Shown: positions 29,029 to 38,047 of the stretch, in pieces
How positions within the stretch are numbered: the first letter of the stretch is position 1
Layout of the letters: the number at the start of each line of letters is the position of its first letter
From: Neobacillus sp. PS3-34
GTDB taxonomy: Bacteria > Bacillota > Bacilli > Bacillales > Cytobacillaceae
Length of the DNA: 64,000 nucleotides
Direction of reading: 5' to 3'
NCBI RefSeq assembly: GCF_030915465.1
Contig: NZ_CP133267.1
Coordinates: 3,399,001-3,463,000, forward strand
Translations under genes and position numbers: made by a program
The notes under the pieces: generated by a model
Database searches by the model: none
What the model was told of the DNA's origin: nothing
What the model saw: the letters and a program-made list of their open reading frames with translations, nothing else

Positions 29029-30797
29029 CCAAATTTAGGACTAGGCTGCTGTTTGCCCTTATTACTCTCATTATTTCCGTTCTGCTTGGGTTAGGGCTGC
29101 TGCTGGGACAGTTGTTTAAAAACTATTATTTGCACTCATTTGATGATCGTTTGAAAAAGGAAAGCAATCTTTTAAGCATGCATATTGTAAATAACGGCGG
29201 TATTGCTTTATTGGATAAACAGGAATTAATAAAAACCAGCCGGATACTGGAAACGAGGATTACTCTATCTGATAATCAAGGAAGAATATTATTTGACAGT
29301 GGTAAAACAACTGGAAAAAATAAAAGCCGCCATGAGCAAATTATAAAAAAAGCAGTAACAAAGAAGTCAAATAAGCAAAGTAAATTGGAAACCAGCAGCG
29401 GAAATGAACTTCATTACTACGGGAAGCCGATTCTATTAAATAATAAAATAACTGGCTATGTTTTTTTAAGCGCGGAAGCGGATGAGCTAAAAAAAGCATA
29501 TCGGCAAATATGGTGGCTCCTGTCGATCAGTTTGGGACTTGCATTAATCGTTATTATTTTGCTTGGATTCCGGATAACGACCAGATATACAAAGCCGATA
29601 GAGTCTGCAACACATGTAGCGATTGAACTTGCCAAGGGGAATTATCGGGCAAGAACATATGAAGACCGGTTGGATGAAACCGGTATGCTAAGCGCTTCCA
29701 TTAACGTATTGGCGCGCAATCTCCAGGAAATGGTCAAGGCACAGGAAATGCAGCAGGACCGCCTTGGTGCTTTAATCGAAAATATGGGGAGCGGTCTCAT
29801 CTTAATAGACAGCCGCGGATATATAAATTTGATTAACAGGGGCTATAAAGAAATTTTTAAAGCGAACCCAGCAGATTATTTATACCAGCTTTATTATGAA
29901 GTGGTTGAACATAAAGAGGTCTGCCAATTAATAGAGGAAGTTTTTATGACTGAACAAAAGGTAAGCAGGCAAATGCACCTTCCTCTGGCAATTGAAAGAA
30001 GATATTTTGATGTTTACGGGGTCCCCATTATCGGTTCAGACAATGTGTGGAAAGGTGTCTTACTCGTTTTTCATGATATTACCGAACTGAAGAATCTGGA
30101 ACAAATGAGAAAAGACTTTGTGGCCAACGTATCCCACGAGCTAAAGACTCCGGTGACTTCGATTAAAGGATTCTCTGAAACGCTTCTTGAAGGTGCCATG
30201 GACGACAGATCTACGCTGGAAGCTTTTTTATCGATTATCCTTAAAGAAAGTGATCGTCTGCAGTCATTGATTCAGGATTTGCTTGAACTTTCGAAGATAG
30301 AACAGAATGGTTTTATCCTGTCCGTTCAGGAATTTGATTTGCTGTCCACTATTGAAGAGGTCTTAACCATGCTTAGAGGGAAGGCGGAAGCGAAAAGCAT
30401 TCACCTGGATTTTGAATGCTCAAAGGACAGCATTCTGATTGAAGGGGATGCCTATCGCTTAAAACAGGTATTGATCAATTTGATTACGAATGCCATTTCG
30501 TATACTCCGGCCAATGGAACGGTTAAAATCACAGTTCAGAAAAAAGGGGATAAAATTCGTATTCAAGTTAAAGATACCGGAATCGGAATAGAAAAGAAGG
30601 AGATTCCGAGGATTTTTGAACGCTTTTATAGAGTTGACCGGGCAAGAAGCCGAAATTCAGGCGGAACCGGCCTTGGGCTGGCGATTGTTAAACATTTAGT
30701 TGAAGCCCATCACGGTAAAATTTCTGTAAAAAGTGAAGTTGGCTCAGGCAGTGAGTTTATTATTGAACTGTATCAGGCTTTTCCGAAGGAAAAGTAA
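29025..30797 (+). CDS. phoR: Sensor histidine kinase PhoR
   Basis: A 590-residue membrane kinase paired with PhoP; in B. subtilis it responds to cell-wall teichoic acid intermediates during phosphate limitation. It has TM1 at about 6-28, an extracytoplasmic PDC-like loop (about 30-160), TM2 at about 162-183, then HAMP (about 185-238) and PAS (about 245-350). The HisKA box is FVANVSHELKTPVTSIKGFSE, with the phosphorylated His. The ATPase domain shows the N box LINLITNAISYTPANGTV, VKDTGIGIEKKEIPRIFERF and GGTGLGLAIVKHLVEAHHG. Its start is inside the phoP stop. The family match is clear from both domain order and operon. Confidence 0.95.
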   Translation: MTKFRTRLLFALITLIISVLLGLGLLLGQLFKNYYLHSFDDRLKKESNLLSMHIVNNGGIALLDKQELIKTSRILETRITLSDNQGRILFDSGKTTGKNKSRHEQIIKKAVTKKSNKQSKLETSSGNELHYYGKPILLNNKITGYVFLSAEADELKKAYRQIWWLLSISLGLALIVIILLGFRITTRYTKPIESATHVAIELAKGNYRARTYEDRLDETGMLSASINVLARNLQEMVKAQEMQQDRLGALIENMGSGLILIDSRGYINLINRGYKEIFKANPADYLYQLYYEVVEHKEVCQLIEEVFMTEQKVSRQMHLPLAIERRYFDVYGVPIIGSDNVWKGVLLVFHDITELKNLEQMRKDFVANVSHELKTPVTSIKGFSETLLEGAMDDRSTLEAFLSIILKESDRLQSLIQDLLELSKIEQNGFILSVQEFDLLSTIEEVLTMLRGKAEAKSIHLDFECSKDSILIEGDAYRLKQVLINLITNAISYTPANGTVKITVQKKGDKIRIQVKDTGIGIEKKEIPRIFERFYRVDRARSRNSGGTGLGLAIVKHLVEAHHGKISVKSEVGSGSEFIIELYQAFPKEK

Positions 30798-30808
30798 AGA
30801 ATGAATGA

Positions 30809-30919
30809 GGGCTTTCGTACTTTCCACCACCATGACTGGGTACAGAAGAATTTACAGAAACTTTACACTCGTTTCATTATCCATTAATAGTTGGAGGATA
30901 AGATAATAGTCGAAAGCCC
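30809..30919. promoter_or_regulatory. PhoP-box-like repeats inside an inverted repeat downstream of phoR
   Basis: TTTACA occurs at 30851-30856 and 30862-30867, start-to-start 11 bp, with a weaker GGTACA at 30839-30844. The TT(A/C/T)ACA motif at 11-bp spacing is that of PhoP binding sites. The block is bounded by GGGCTTTCG (30809-30817) and CGAAAGCCC (30911-30919). A GGAGG at 30893 has no start codon in range. Confidence 0.4.
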
Positions 30920-30941
30920 CTTCATCCAAGGAGCCAAACAA

Positions 30942-30982
30942 AAAAAGAGTGAAAGCAGACCCCGCTTTCACTCTTTTTTTTG
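30942..30982 (+). terminator. Terminator after phoPR
   Basis: AAAGAGTGAAAGC pairs with GCTTTCACTCTTT and is followed by a T run. The stretch 30983-31138 before polA is AT-rich with no assigned site. Confidence 0.92.
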
Positions 30983-31138
30983 TCATCAGCAAAAGCGGCC
31001 GTAATTTTCCTTTATCTTTTCACTCATGATAAAATGGTAAGAGGTAATTTTTCGTGCAGAATTTAAATTATTTTAAAAAATTATTTTAAATAGAATAAAG
31101 TTTTAACATGTAAAGGTGTTATGAGGAGGTAATAATTG

Positions 31139-33775
31139 ATGGAAAAAAAGAAGCTTGTGCTGATAGACGGGAATAGTATAGCTTATCGCGCTTTCTTTGC
31201 CCTTCCGCTGCTTAACAATGATAAAGGTATACATACGAATGCGGTATATGGATTTACAATGATGCTGATGAAAATACTGGAGGATGAAAAGCCGACACAC
31301 ATGCTTGTAGCTTTTGATGCAGGAAAGACGACATTCCGCCATAAAACCTTTAGTGAGTATAAGGGCGGCAGGCAAAAGACCCCACCTGAATTATCGGAGC
31401 AATTCCCTTTCATCCAGGAACTGTTGGATTCCTATGGGATTTCCCGATATCAGCTGGAAAACTATGAAGCTGATGATATTATTGGAACGCTTTCCCTAGC
31501 GGGTGAGCAGGATGGATTTGAAGTAAGGGTTATTTCAGGTGACAAGGACTTAACGCAGCTTGCTTCAGACCATACATCTGTTGGGATTACCCGTAAAGGA
31601 ATTACGGATATAGAGGAATACACTCCTGAGCATATTTTAGAAAAATACGGTCTGACTCCGGAACAAATTATTGATATGAAAGGCTTGATGGGTGATGCCT
31701 CGGATAATATACCGGGTGTGCCAGGAGTCGGGGAAAAGACGGCAATCAAGCTTTTAAAGGAATTCTCGACAGTTGAAAATCTGCTAAACTCGATTGACAG
31801 TGTTAGCGGAGCAAAATTAAAAGAAAAGCTTACAGAATTTAAAGATCAGGCAATCATGAGCAAGGAGCTCGCAACTATTACGAGAGAAGCACCAGTTGAA
31901 ATTAAACTGGACGAGCTTCAATACGAGGGGATGATAAGGGAAAAACTTATTCCTCTCTTTAAGGAGCTTGGGTTTAATACGCTCTTGGACAAGCTTGGTG
32001 AAGATCCTTCTGACATGGTACAAGCCGACCTGGAGGATATCGAATTTGAAATTTGTACAAATATAACAGGTGACATCTTTGCCCAGGAAAACTACTTCTA
32101 TGTTGAAGTCCTTGAAGATAATTATCATTATGCCGATATACTCGGTTTTTCGCTCGTCAATGAAAAAGGCAGCTTCTTTATTCCAGTGGAAACAGCCTTG
32201 AACTCTCCAGCTTTCAAGGAATGGGCTGAGGATGAAGAAATGGAGAAAACGGTCTATGACGCTAAACGCTCTGAAGTCGCTCTAAGGCGCCGCGGGATTC
32301 ATTTGAAAGGAACCGTTTTTGATACCTTTATTGCCCCTTATATCGTTAATCCATCAGAGGGAATTGACGATATTGCGTCGGTTGCTTCACGATATGGAAT
32401 TAATGTCGTCGACAGTGATGAAGCATTTTACGGAAAAGGAGCTAAGCGCAGCATTCCGGAGCAAAATAAACTTGCCGAACATCTCGTTAGAAAAGGTCTG
32501 GCCATGGCAGAGTTAAAAGAAAGGCTTGAAAAGGAATTAAAAGAAAACCAGCAGGACGAGCTGTTTAAGGAACTTGAAATGCCTTTATCATTAATTCTGG
32601 CTGACATGGAGTATACAGGAATAAAAATTGATTTAGACCGCCTGAGCAAAATGGGGGAGGAAATCAAGGAACGTTTAAAACAGCTTGAAAGCAGGATCTA
32701 TAATCTTGCAGGTGAAGAATTCAATATTAACTCTCCCAAACAATTGGGTGTCATTTTATTTGAGAAATTGAATCTGCCTGCTTCAAAAAAGACAAAAACG
32801 GGTTATTCCACTTCTGCTGATGTACTGGAAAAGCTGGCTAGCGATCATGAAGTGATTGAACAGATACTTAATTACAGACAGCTGGGCAAGCTTCAGTCAA
32901 CTTATATAGAAGGCCTCCTGAAGGTCATGGACCCTAAGACTGACAAAGTGCATACGAGATTCAATCAGGCACTTACGCAAACGGGAAGATTAAGCTCAAC
33001 CGATCCAAACCTGCAGAATATTCCTATTCGACTCGAGGAAGGGAAAAAAATCCGTCAGGCTTTCATCCCTTCAGAAAAAGACTGGGTAATTTTTGCAGCC
33101 GACTATTCACAAATTGAACTTCGCGTTCTTGCTCATATTGCAGGGGATGAAAAATTGATTCAGGCGTTTAAAGAGGATCTTGATATTCATACGAAAACGG
33201 CAATGGAGGTTTTTCACGTCAACGCAGAAGAAGTGACTTCCAATATGAGGCGCCATGCTAAAGCGGTAAACTTTGGCATCGTGTACGGAATAAGTGATTT
33301 TGGCCTTTCCCAAAGCCTAAGTATTTCGCGTAAGGAAGCTGGTAAGTTTATCGACCGTTATTTGGAAAGCTATCCCGGTGTAAAAGAATATATGGACGAC
33401 ATTGTACAGCTTGCAAAACAGAAAGGATACGTAACGACTTTAATGCAAAGAAGGCGTTACATCCCTGAAATAACAAGCCGCAATTTCAACCTGCGGGGCT
33501 TCGCAGAAAGAACAGCAATGAATACTCCGATACAGGGGAGTGCGGCGGATATCATAAAAAAAGCAATGATTGATATGGCTGCAAAGCTTCAGGAGCATGG
33601 GTTAAAATCACGCCTTCTCCTTCAGGTTCATGATGAACTGATTTTTGAGGCACCTAAGGATGAAATTGAAACGCTGAAAAAGCTTGTTCCAGAGGTTATG
33701 GAAAATGCTATTGAACTAAAAGTACCGCTTAAAGTTGATTATTCATACGGACCAACATGGTTCGATGCGAAATAG
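31139..33775 (+). CDS. polA: DNA polymerase I
   Basis: Repair and Okazaki-fragment polymerase with 5'-to-3' nuclease, 878 residues. The N-terminal FEN-like domain (about 1-290) shows LVLIDGNSIAYRAFFALP, the acidic residues in YEADDIIGTL, VISGDKDLTQLAS and LMGDASDNIPGVPGVGEKTA. The 3'-to-5' exonuclease domain (about 300-465) lacks the catalytic acidic set, as in other Bacillus PolA. The polymerase domain carries motif A FAADYSQIELRVLAHIAGD, motif B NMRRHAKAVNFGIVYGISD and motif C LLLQVHDELIFEAP. ATG 31139 is eight bases after GAGGAGGT. The frame is intact throughout. It starts the polA-mutM-ytaF-coaE group. Confidence 0.98.
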   Translation: MEKKKLVLIDGNSIAYRAFFALPLLNNDKGIHTNAVYGFTMMLMKILEDEKPTHMLVAFDAGKTTFRHKTFSEYKGGRQKTPPELSEQFPFIQELLDSYGISRYQLENYEADDIIGTLSLAGEQDGFEVRVISGDKDLTQLASDHTSVGITRKGITDIEEYTPEHILEKYGLTPEQIIDMKGLMGDASDNIPGVPGVGEKTAIKLLKEFSTVENLLNSIDSVSGAKLKEKLTEFKDQAIMSKELATITREAPVEIKLDELQYEGMIREKLIPLFKELGFNTLLDKLGEDPSDMVQADLEDIEFEICTNITGDIFAQENYFYVEVLEDNYHYADILGFSLVNEKGSFFIPVETALNSPAFKEWAEDEEMEKTVYDAKRSEVALRRRGIHLKGTVFDTFIAPYIVNPSEGIDDIASVASRYGINVVDSDEAFYGKGAKRSIPEQNKLAEHLVRKGLAMAELKERLEKELKENQQDELFKELEMPLSLILADMEYTGIKIDLDRLSKMGEEIKERLKQLESRIYNLAGEEFNINSPKQLGVILFEKLNLPASKKTKTGYSTSADVLEKLASDHEVIEQILNYRQLGKLQSTYIEGLLKVMDPKTDKVHTRFNQALTQTGRLSSTDPNLQNIPIRLEEGKKIRQAFIPSEKDWVIFAADYSQIELRVLAHIAGDEKLIQAFKEDLDIHTKTAMEVFHVNAEEVTSNMRRHAKAVNFGIVYGISDFGLSQSLSISRKEAGKFIDRYLESYPGVKEYMDDIVQLAKQKGYVTTLMQRRRYIPEITSRNFNLRGFAERTAMNTPIQGSAADIIKKAMIDMAAKLQEHGLKSRLLLQVHDELIFEAPKDEIETLKKLVPEVMENAIELKVPLKVDYSYGPTWFDAK

Positions 33776-33816
33776 AGGGCTGCATTTCCGTCCTCACTAT
33801 GTAAGGAGGAAATAAT

Positions 33817-34643
33817 ATGCCAGAGCTTCCAGAGGTTGAAACCGTCAGAAAGACTTTAATTCAGCTGGTCCAAAATAAAAAAATTAAGGATATTACTGTT
33901 CTTTGGCCTAAAATAGTGAAACACCCAGAAGAGGTTGAGCAGTTTATTGATGCTTTAATAGGTGAAACTATTGTGGATGTAGGCAGAAGAGGGAAATTCC
34001 TGATTATCTATACAGAGAAATTTGCTTTGGTATCCCATTTGAGGATGGAAGGAAAATACGGATTATATCCAGCAGAAGAGCTTCCGGATAAACATATGCA
34101 CGTTATTTTCCAGTTTACGGACGGAACAGAATTAAGGTACCGGGACGTACGGAAATTCGGTACGATGCACCTCTTCATAAAGGGTGAGGAGTTTCTTTAT
34201 CCTCCCCTTGATCAGTTGGGCCTGAGCCATTTTCACCTGAGTTCACGCTCGATTTCCTGCAGGAAAAGCTGGCAAAAACCAACCGGAAAGTGAAAACAGC
34301 CCTGCTCGATCAAAAGGTTTTTGTCGGCCTTGGCAATATTTATGTTGATGAGGCGCTTTTCAGAGCAGGCATCCATCCAGAGCGGCAGGCTTTTGATTTA
34401 TCAACGGAGGAATTGGAGAGGCTGCACCAGGAGATTATCTCAACCCTTGAGGAGGCAGTTGAAAAAGGCGGAAGCACCATTCGATCATATGTTAATTCCC
34501 AGGGGCAAATCGGTATGTTCCAGCTAGAACTGTTTGTTTACGGCCGTAAAGGTGAGGAATGTAAAAATTGTGGTACACCACTTGAGAAAATAGTTGTAGG
34601 CGGCAGGGGAACTACCTTTTGTCCGACATGCCAACCACTATAA
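33817..34643 (+). CDS. mutM: Formamidopyrimidine-DNA glycosylase MutM (one frameshift)
   Basis: Removes oxidised purines such as 8-oxoguanine from DNA and cuts the abasic site. About 275 codons. The N-terminus PELPEVETVRKTL gives the catalytic Pro2 and Glu3. Then come VGRRGKFLIIY, LRMEGKYGL and VFVGLGNIYVDEALFRAGIHP (helix-two-turn-helix), and the C-terminal zinc finger with CKNCG and CPTCQ. At 34218-34222 GGGCC should read GGGCCC; repair restores LGPEPFSPEFTLDFLQEKL. The ATG follows AAGGAGG. It follows polA by 41 bases and is likely co-transcribed with it. Confidence 0.96.
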
Positions 34644-34740
34644 AATTTCATTTCGGTACAAAGGTGCTTAAGCATGGCTATGATTAAACATGCGAGGGTA
34701 ACACTATTAAATAATGCTTTTCTTTGAATAACACTGGATA

Positions 34741-34783
34741 GGCTCCTTCCATATACTATCGTGATGATTGACAGGAAGGAGCT
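34741..34783 (+). promoter_or_regulatory. Hairpin masking the ytaF ribosome binding site
   Basis: GGCTCCTTCC (34741-34750) is complementary to GGAAGGAGCT (34774-34783), which contains the ribosome binding site eight bases before the ytaF ATG. The loop is 23 bases. TATACT (34752-34757) lies in the loop but lacks a well-spaced -35. The remainder of 34644-34789 shows nothing else. Confidence 0.6.
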
Positions 34784-34789
34784 CTACTC

Positions 34790-35424
34790 ATGATTCAGAT
34801 TTTCTCACTTCTCTTCCTCGCTTTTGCTGTCAGTCTTGACAGTTTTAGTGTTGGTTTTACCTACGGACTCCGGAAGATGGAAATGCCATTTAAATCTGCA
34901 CTGATCATTGCAGGCTGTTCAGCCAGTTCCTTGATGCTTGCAGTTTCCATCGGGCATGGGCTCCAAAGGATTTTTTCTCCAAAAATCACGGCCGCACTTG
35001 GAGGGATTATTCTTATTGCCCTTGGCGCGTGGGTTTTATTTCAATTTTTTATGCCGGAGAAAAACAAAGAACAGCAAAGCGTTGAAAAAACAATCGTAAA
35101 TTTTGAAATCCGTTCGCTGGGGTTGGTGATCAATATTTTAAAAAGGCCGCTTCGGCCGATTTTGACCATTCAGGCACCATAACTGGCATAGAAGCCCTCA
35201 TGCTTGGAGTCGCTTTATCCCTTGATGCATTTGGTGCAGGTGTTGGAGCAGCAATGCTTGGTTATTCACCCATCTACCTTGCTATTTCCGTAGCAGTCAT
35301 GAGTTCGCTTTTCGTTCTTATGGGGATAAAGTGCGGTGTTTTTTTTTCAAAAAGTGAATGGGTTCAAAAACTTACCTTTTTACCAGGTGTAATGCTTATC
35401 TTTATTGGTATATGGAAATTATGA
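34790..35424 (+). CDS. ytaF: YtaF, MntP-like sporulation membrane protein (one frameshift)
   Basis: A polytopic membrane protein of about 211 codons, distantly related to the MntP manganese exporter and annotated as a sporulation protein. Six hydrophobic segments form two similar halves. Each half starts with a SLDSFSVGFTYGL or SLDAFGAGVGAAML element that carries the conserved Asp in TM1 and TM4. The frame breaks at 35145-35157, between two GGCC sites; an extra T in CGCTTTCGG gives KRPLSADFDHSGTITG, matching the KPSKAD-type linker of relatives. Its ribosome binding site is held in a hairpin. It lies between mutM and coaE and could be read from the polA transcript. Confidence 0.9.
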
Positions 35425-35444
35425 TCGTTTGAAAGGAAAAGAAA

Positions 35445-36052
35445 ATGGCGCTAATCATTGGACTTACTGGCGGTATCGCCAGTGGAAAAAGTACTGTTTC
35501 CAATATGTTAAAAGAAATGGGAATAACCGTTATAGATGCCGATATTGAAGCACGGATTGCTGTCAATATTAGCGAGCCTGCTTATCAGCTGATTTTGGAA
35601 CGCTTTGGAACCGAAATACTCCAGCATGACGGTGAGATCGACAGGCAAAAGTTAGGTGCTGTAATTTTTCAGGATGAAGAAAAAAGGATTCTTTTGAATG
35701 AAATTGTACATCCAGAGGTCCGTAGGAGAATGACTGAAAAAAAGAGGCAGCTATAAAAAGAGGAGAAAAAGTGGTAGTTCTCGATATTCCGCTGCTTTTC
35801 GAAAGCAAATTGACTTATATGGTTGATAAAACGATCCTTGTCTATGTGGATGCGGCTGTTCAATTAAATCGTTTAATTAAGAGAAACGGACTGTCTGAAG
35901 AGGAGGCTCTCGCGAGAATAAATTCACAGAAACCTCTTCATGAAAAAAGGGCTTTGGCCAATGCCGTTATCGATAATAACGGAAGCTTGATTGATACAGA
36001 AAGACAGCTAAAGGAAATATTACAAAACTGGCTTGATATAGATATCGTATAA
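35445..36052 (+). CDS. coaE: Dephospho-CoA kinase (one frameshift)
   Basis: Phosphorylates dephospho-CoA to coenzyme A, the last step of CoA synthesis. 202 codons. The P-loop is at the N-terminus ([20 protein letters not shown]). IDADIEAR follows, and the CoA-binding and lid parts read [38 protein letters not shown] and NAVIDNNGS. The frame breaks in the A7 run 35737-35743; one more A gives [18 protein letters not shown]. This is a homopolymer break not next to GGCC. The ATG follows AAAGGAAAAGAAA. It is the last gene of the polA group, before a modest terminator. Confidence 0.96.
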
Positions 36053-36055
36053 CTT

Positions 36056-36086
36056 ATTGGGAAGGGGAAACCTTCTCTTTTTTTAT
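36056..36086 (+). terminator. Terminator of coaE
   Basis: GAAGG pairs with CCTTC around GGAAA, followed by TCTTTTTTT; short stem. Confidence 0.6.
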
Positions 36087-36169
36087 GAATTTTTTTCGTG
36101 TAAATAAAATTTCTGAATTATAGAACTTTTTCATTTTTTGGAACTTTGGGTATCACAAAAGATTTTAAA

Positions 36170-36214
36170 TATGTTATACTAATAGCAATAATACAAGTCA
36201 ATAAGTATAACACT
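36170..36214. promoter_or_regulatory. Twin CcpN-type boxes at the gapB promoter
   Basis: TATGTTATACT (36170-36180) fits the CcpN consensus TRTGHYATAYW exactly and contains the likely -10 TATACT. On the minus strand AGTGTTATACT (36204-36214) fits 10 of 11. CcpN represses gapB under glycolytic growth in B. subtilis, so the arrangement is expected here. Confidence 0.6.
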
Positions 36215-36234
36215 AATGCGGAAGGAGCCATACA

Positions 36235-37266
36235 ATGAAAGCGAGAATAGCAATTAACGGTTTTGGAAGAATCGGCAGAATGGTTTTTAGAAAAGCCATC
36301 CTTGAAAATAAGCTTGAGGTTGTAGCGATAAACGCAAGCTATCCGGCTGAAACATTAGCGCATTTATTAAAATATGATACGAATCACGGCCAGTTTGAAG
36401 GGGAAGTGGTTCCATTAGATAACGAACTAATCGTAAATGGAAAAAGGGTACGATTACTAAATAACCGGAATCCTGAACAGCTTCCATGGAAAGAAATGGA
36501 CATCGACATTGTGATTGAAGCCACTGGAAAATTCAATTCCTATGACAAAGCCAGCCTCCATCTCGAAGCAGGTGCGAAAAAAGTGATTTTGACTGCGCCT
36601 GGGAAGAACGAAGATATTACAATTGTAATGGGAGTTAATGAGGGGCAGCTTGATCCAAATATTCATCATGTTATCTCAAATGCTTCCTGTACAACAAACT
36701 GCCTTGCACCTGTAGTGAAGGTGCTTGATGAGAAGTTTGGTATTGAGAATGGTCTGATGACAACTGTCCATGCTTACACAAACGACCAGAAGAATATTGA
36801 TAATCCACATAAAGACTTAAGAAGGGCACGTGCCTGCGGGCAATCCATCATTCCAACTTCCACCGGGGCTGCAAAGGCGCTGGCACTTGTGCTGCCGCAG
36901 CTTAAAGGAAAAATACATGGAATGGCTTTGCGTGTTCCGACACCTAATGTTTCACTTGTCGATCTAGTTGTCGACTTAAAACAGGAAGTGACACTTGACG
37001 ATGTCAATGATGCATTTATTGAAGCTGCAAATGGGCCATTAAAGGGTATACTTGGATTCACAATTGAACCACTGGTTTCCGTTGACTTTAATACAAATGA
37101 GCATTCAGCTGTGATTGACGGACTTTCAACAATAGTCATGGGAGGCCGGAAGGTAAAGGTATTGGCCTGGTATGACAATGAATGGGGCTACTCTTCACGT
37201 GTGGTCGATCTTACTATGTTTGTTGCAGAGGAAATGTCACGTTCCTCTCAAATTAAAGTAGGCTAA
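36235..37266 (+). CDS. gapB: Glyceraldehyde-3-phosphate dehydrogenase, gluconeogenic type
   Basis: A 343-residue GAPDH. GapB-type enzymes favour NADP and work in the gluconeogenic direction, making glyceraldehyde 3-phosphate. The NAD(P) loop is INGFGRIGRMVFRKA, with no acidic residue right after the second strand (VVAINASY), consistent with NADP use. The catalytic Cys is in SNASCTTNCLAPV, and the active-site His is in TTVHAYTNDQ. ATG 36235 follows GAAGGAGC. CcpN-type operators overlap the promoter. It is followed by speD, as in B. subtilis, after a terminator. Confidence 0.95.
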   Translation: MKARIAINGFGRIGRMVFRKAILENKLEVVAINASYPAETLAHLLKYDTNHGQFEGEVVPLDNELIVNGKRVRLLNNRNPEQLPWKEMDIDIVIEATGKFNSYDKASLHLEAGAKKVILTAPGKNEDITIVMGVNEGQLDPNIHHVISNASCTTNCLAPVVKVLDEKFGIENGLMTTVHAYTNDQKNIDNPHKDLRRARACGQSIIPTSTGAAKALALVLPQLKGKIHGMALRVPTPNVSLVDLVVDLKQEVTLDDVNDAFIEAANGPLKGILGFTIEPLVSVDFNTNEHSAVIDGLSTIVMGGRKVKVLAWYDNEWGYSSRVVDLTMFVAEEMSRSSQIKVG

Positions 37267-37281
37267 ATATTTAGATTCACC

Positions 37282-37315
37282 AAAATTGCTGTCCTATGGC
37301 AGGCAATTTTTTTGT
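37282..37315 (+). terminator. Terminator of gapB
   Basis: AAAATTGC pairs with GCAATTTT and is followed by TTTG; internal bases can add pairs. Confidence 0.85.
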
Positions 37316-37383
37316 ATGTCAAAAATAGCCTAGCCCCCCAAAAGCGTGCATAAATTCTCTTGAAAAAATTTTAATTTGATAGG

Positions 37384-37412
37384 TTGCAAAAAAAATATAA
37401 ACAAAGTATACT
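37384..37412 (+). promoter_or_regulatory. Sigma-A promoter of speD
   Basis: TTGCAA (37384-37389) and TATACT (37407-37412) are separated by 17 bp. The predicted start is near 37419. Confidence 0.7.
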
Positions 37413-37418
37413 AGTCAT

Positions 37419-37559
37419 CGTGAACTTCTTGAAATTAGGTAACGATTAATTACTTAAAGGGTTAGGACCTCTCTGGACTAACTTTCCCCCGTGGTAATTA
37501 CAAAGATACCGTCAGTATAAGGGTTTCAAGGATGAAACGAAAATCCTGAAGGGGGAAAT
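37419..37559 (+). ncRNA. Structured 5' leader of speD
   Basis: An unusually long leader of about 140 bases. A nested three-part stem can form: TAATTAC/GTAATTA (37447-37453 with 37494-37500), enclosing AAAG/CTTT and TTAG/CTAA. After it, GTTTC/GAAAC (37523-37538) competes with AGGAT/ATCCT (about 37530-37546), placed just before the GAAGGGGG ribosome binding site. The arrangement suggests translational control, but I recognise no known riboswitch class. Confidence 0.5.
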
Positions 37560-37940
37560 ATGAATATGGAAACTATGGGACGTCACGTAATCTCTGAATT
37601 ATGGGGATGCGACTTTGAAAAACTGAATGACATGGATTTTATTGAACAAACGTTTGTTGAAGCTGCTTTAAAATCAGGTGCAGAAATCCGCGAGGTTGCT
37701 TTTCATAAATTTGCGCCACAAGGTGTCAGCGGAGTAGTTATCATTTCTGAATCTCACTTAACAATTCACAGCTTCCCAGAACATGGCTATGCAAGTATTG
37801 ATGTGTACACTTGCGGTGACTTAAATCCTAACATTGCTGCTGATTACATTGCAGAAGCTCTTAATGCTCAAACTCGTGAAAATATCGAAATTCCACGCGG
37901 TATGGGTCCTGTCAATGTAAAACAGGCGAAAGTCCTTTAA
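37560..37940 (+). CDS. speD: S-adenosylmethionine decarboxylase proenzyme
   Basis: Makes decarboxylated AdoMet, the aminopropyl donor for spermidine. The 126-residue prokaryotic class 1B proenzyme cleaves itself before the Ser in [20 protein letters not shown] to create a pyruvoyl group. That Ser, the following His and the catalytic Cys in YTCGDL are all present. The ATG at 37560 follows GAAGGGGGAAAT; ATG 37566 is also in frame and matches some relatives better. It has its own promoter, a structured leader and a terminator. The position between gapB and nrdR is as in B. subtilis. Confidence 0.97.
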   Translation: MNMETMGRHVISELWGCDFEKLNDMDFIEQTFVEAALKSGAEIREVAFHKFAPQGVSGVVIISESHLTIHSFPEHGYASIDVYTCGDLNPNIAADYIAEALNAQTRENIEIPRGMGPVNVKQAKVL

Positions 37941-37965
37941 TCTTCAATATCAATTAAAAATGCTC

Positions 37966-37998
37966 ATTTAGAGGTGTAATGATACACCTCTTTTTATT
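37966..37998 (+). terminator. Terminator of speD
   Basis: AGAGGTGTA pairs with TACACCTCT around ATGA and is followed by TTTTATTTT. Confidence 0.92.
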
Positions 37999-38047
37999 TT
38001 ATATTGAAAATGAGGTAAACTAACATAAAAAGAAGAGGAAGAGGCAG

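Noticed and set aside
30880..30940. Short coding gene after GGAGG at 30893
   Set aside because: No start codon lies within range and stop codons occur at once.
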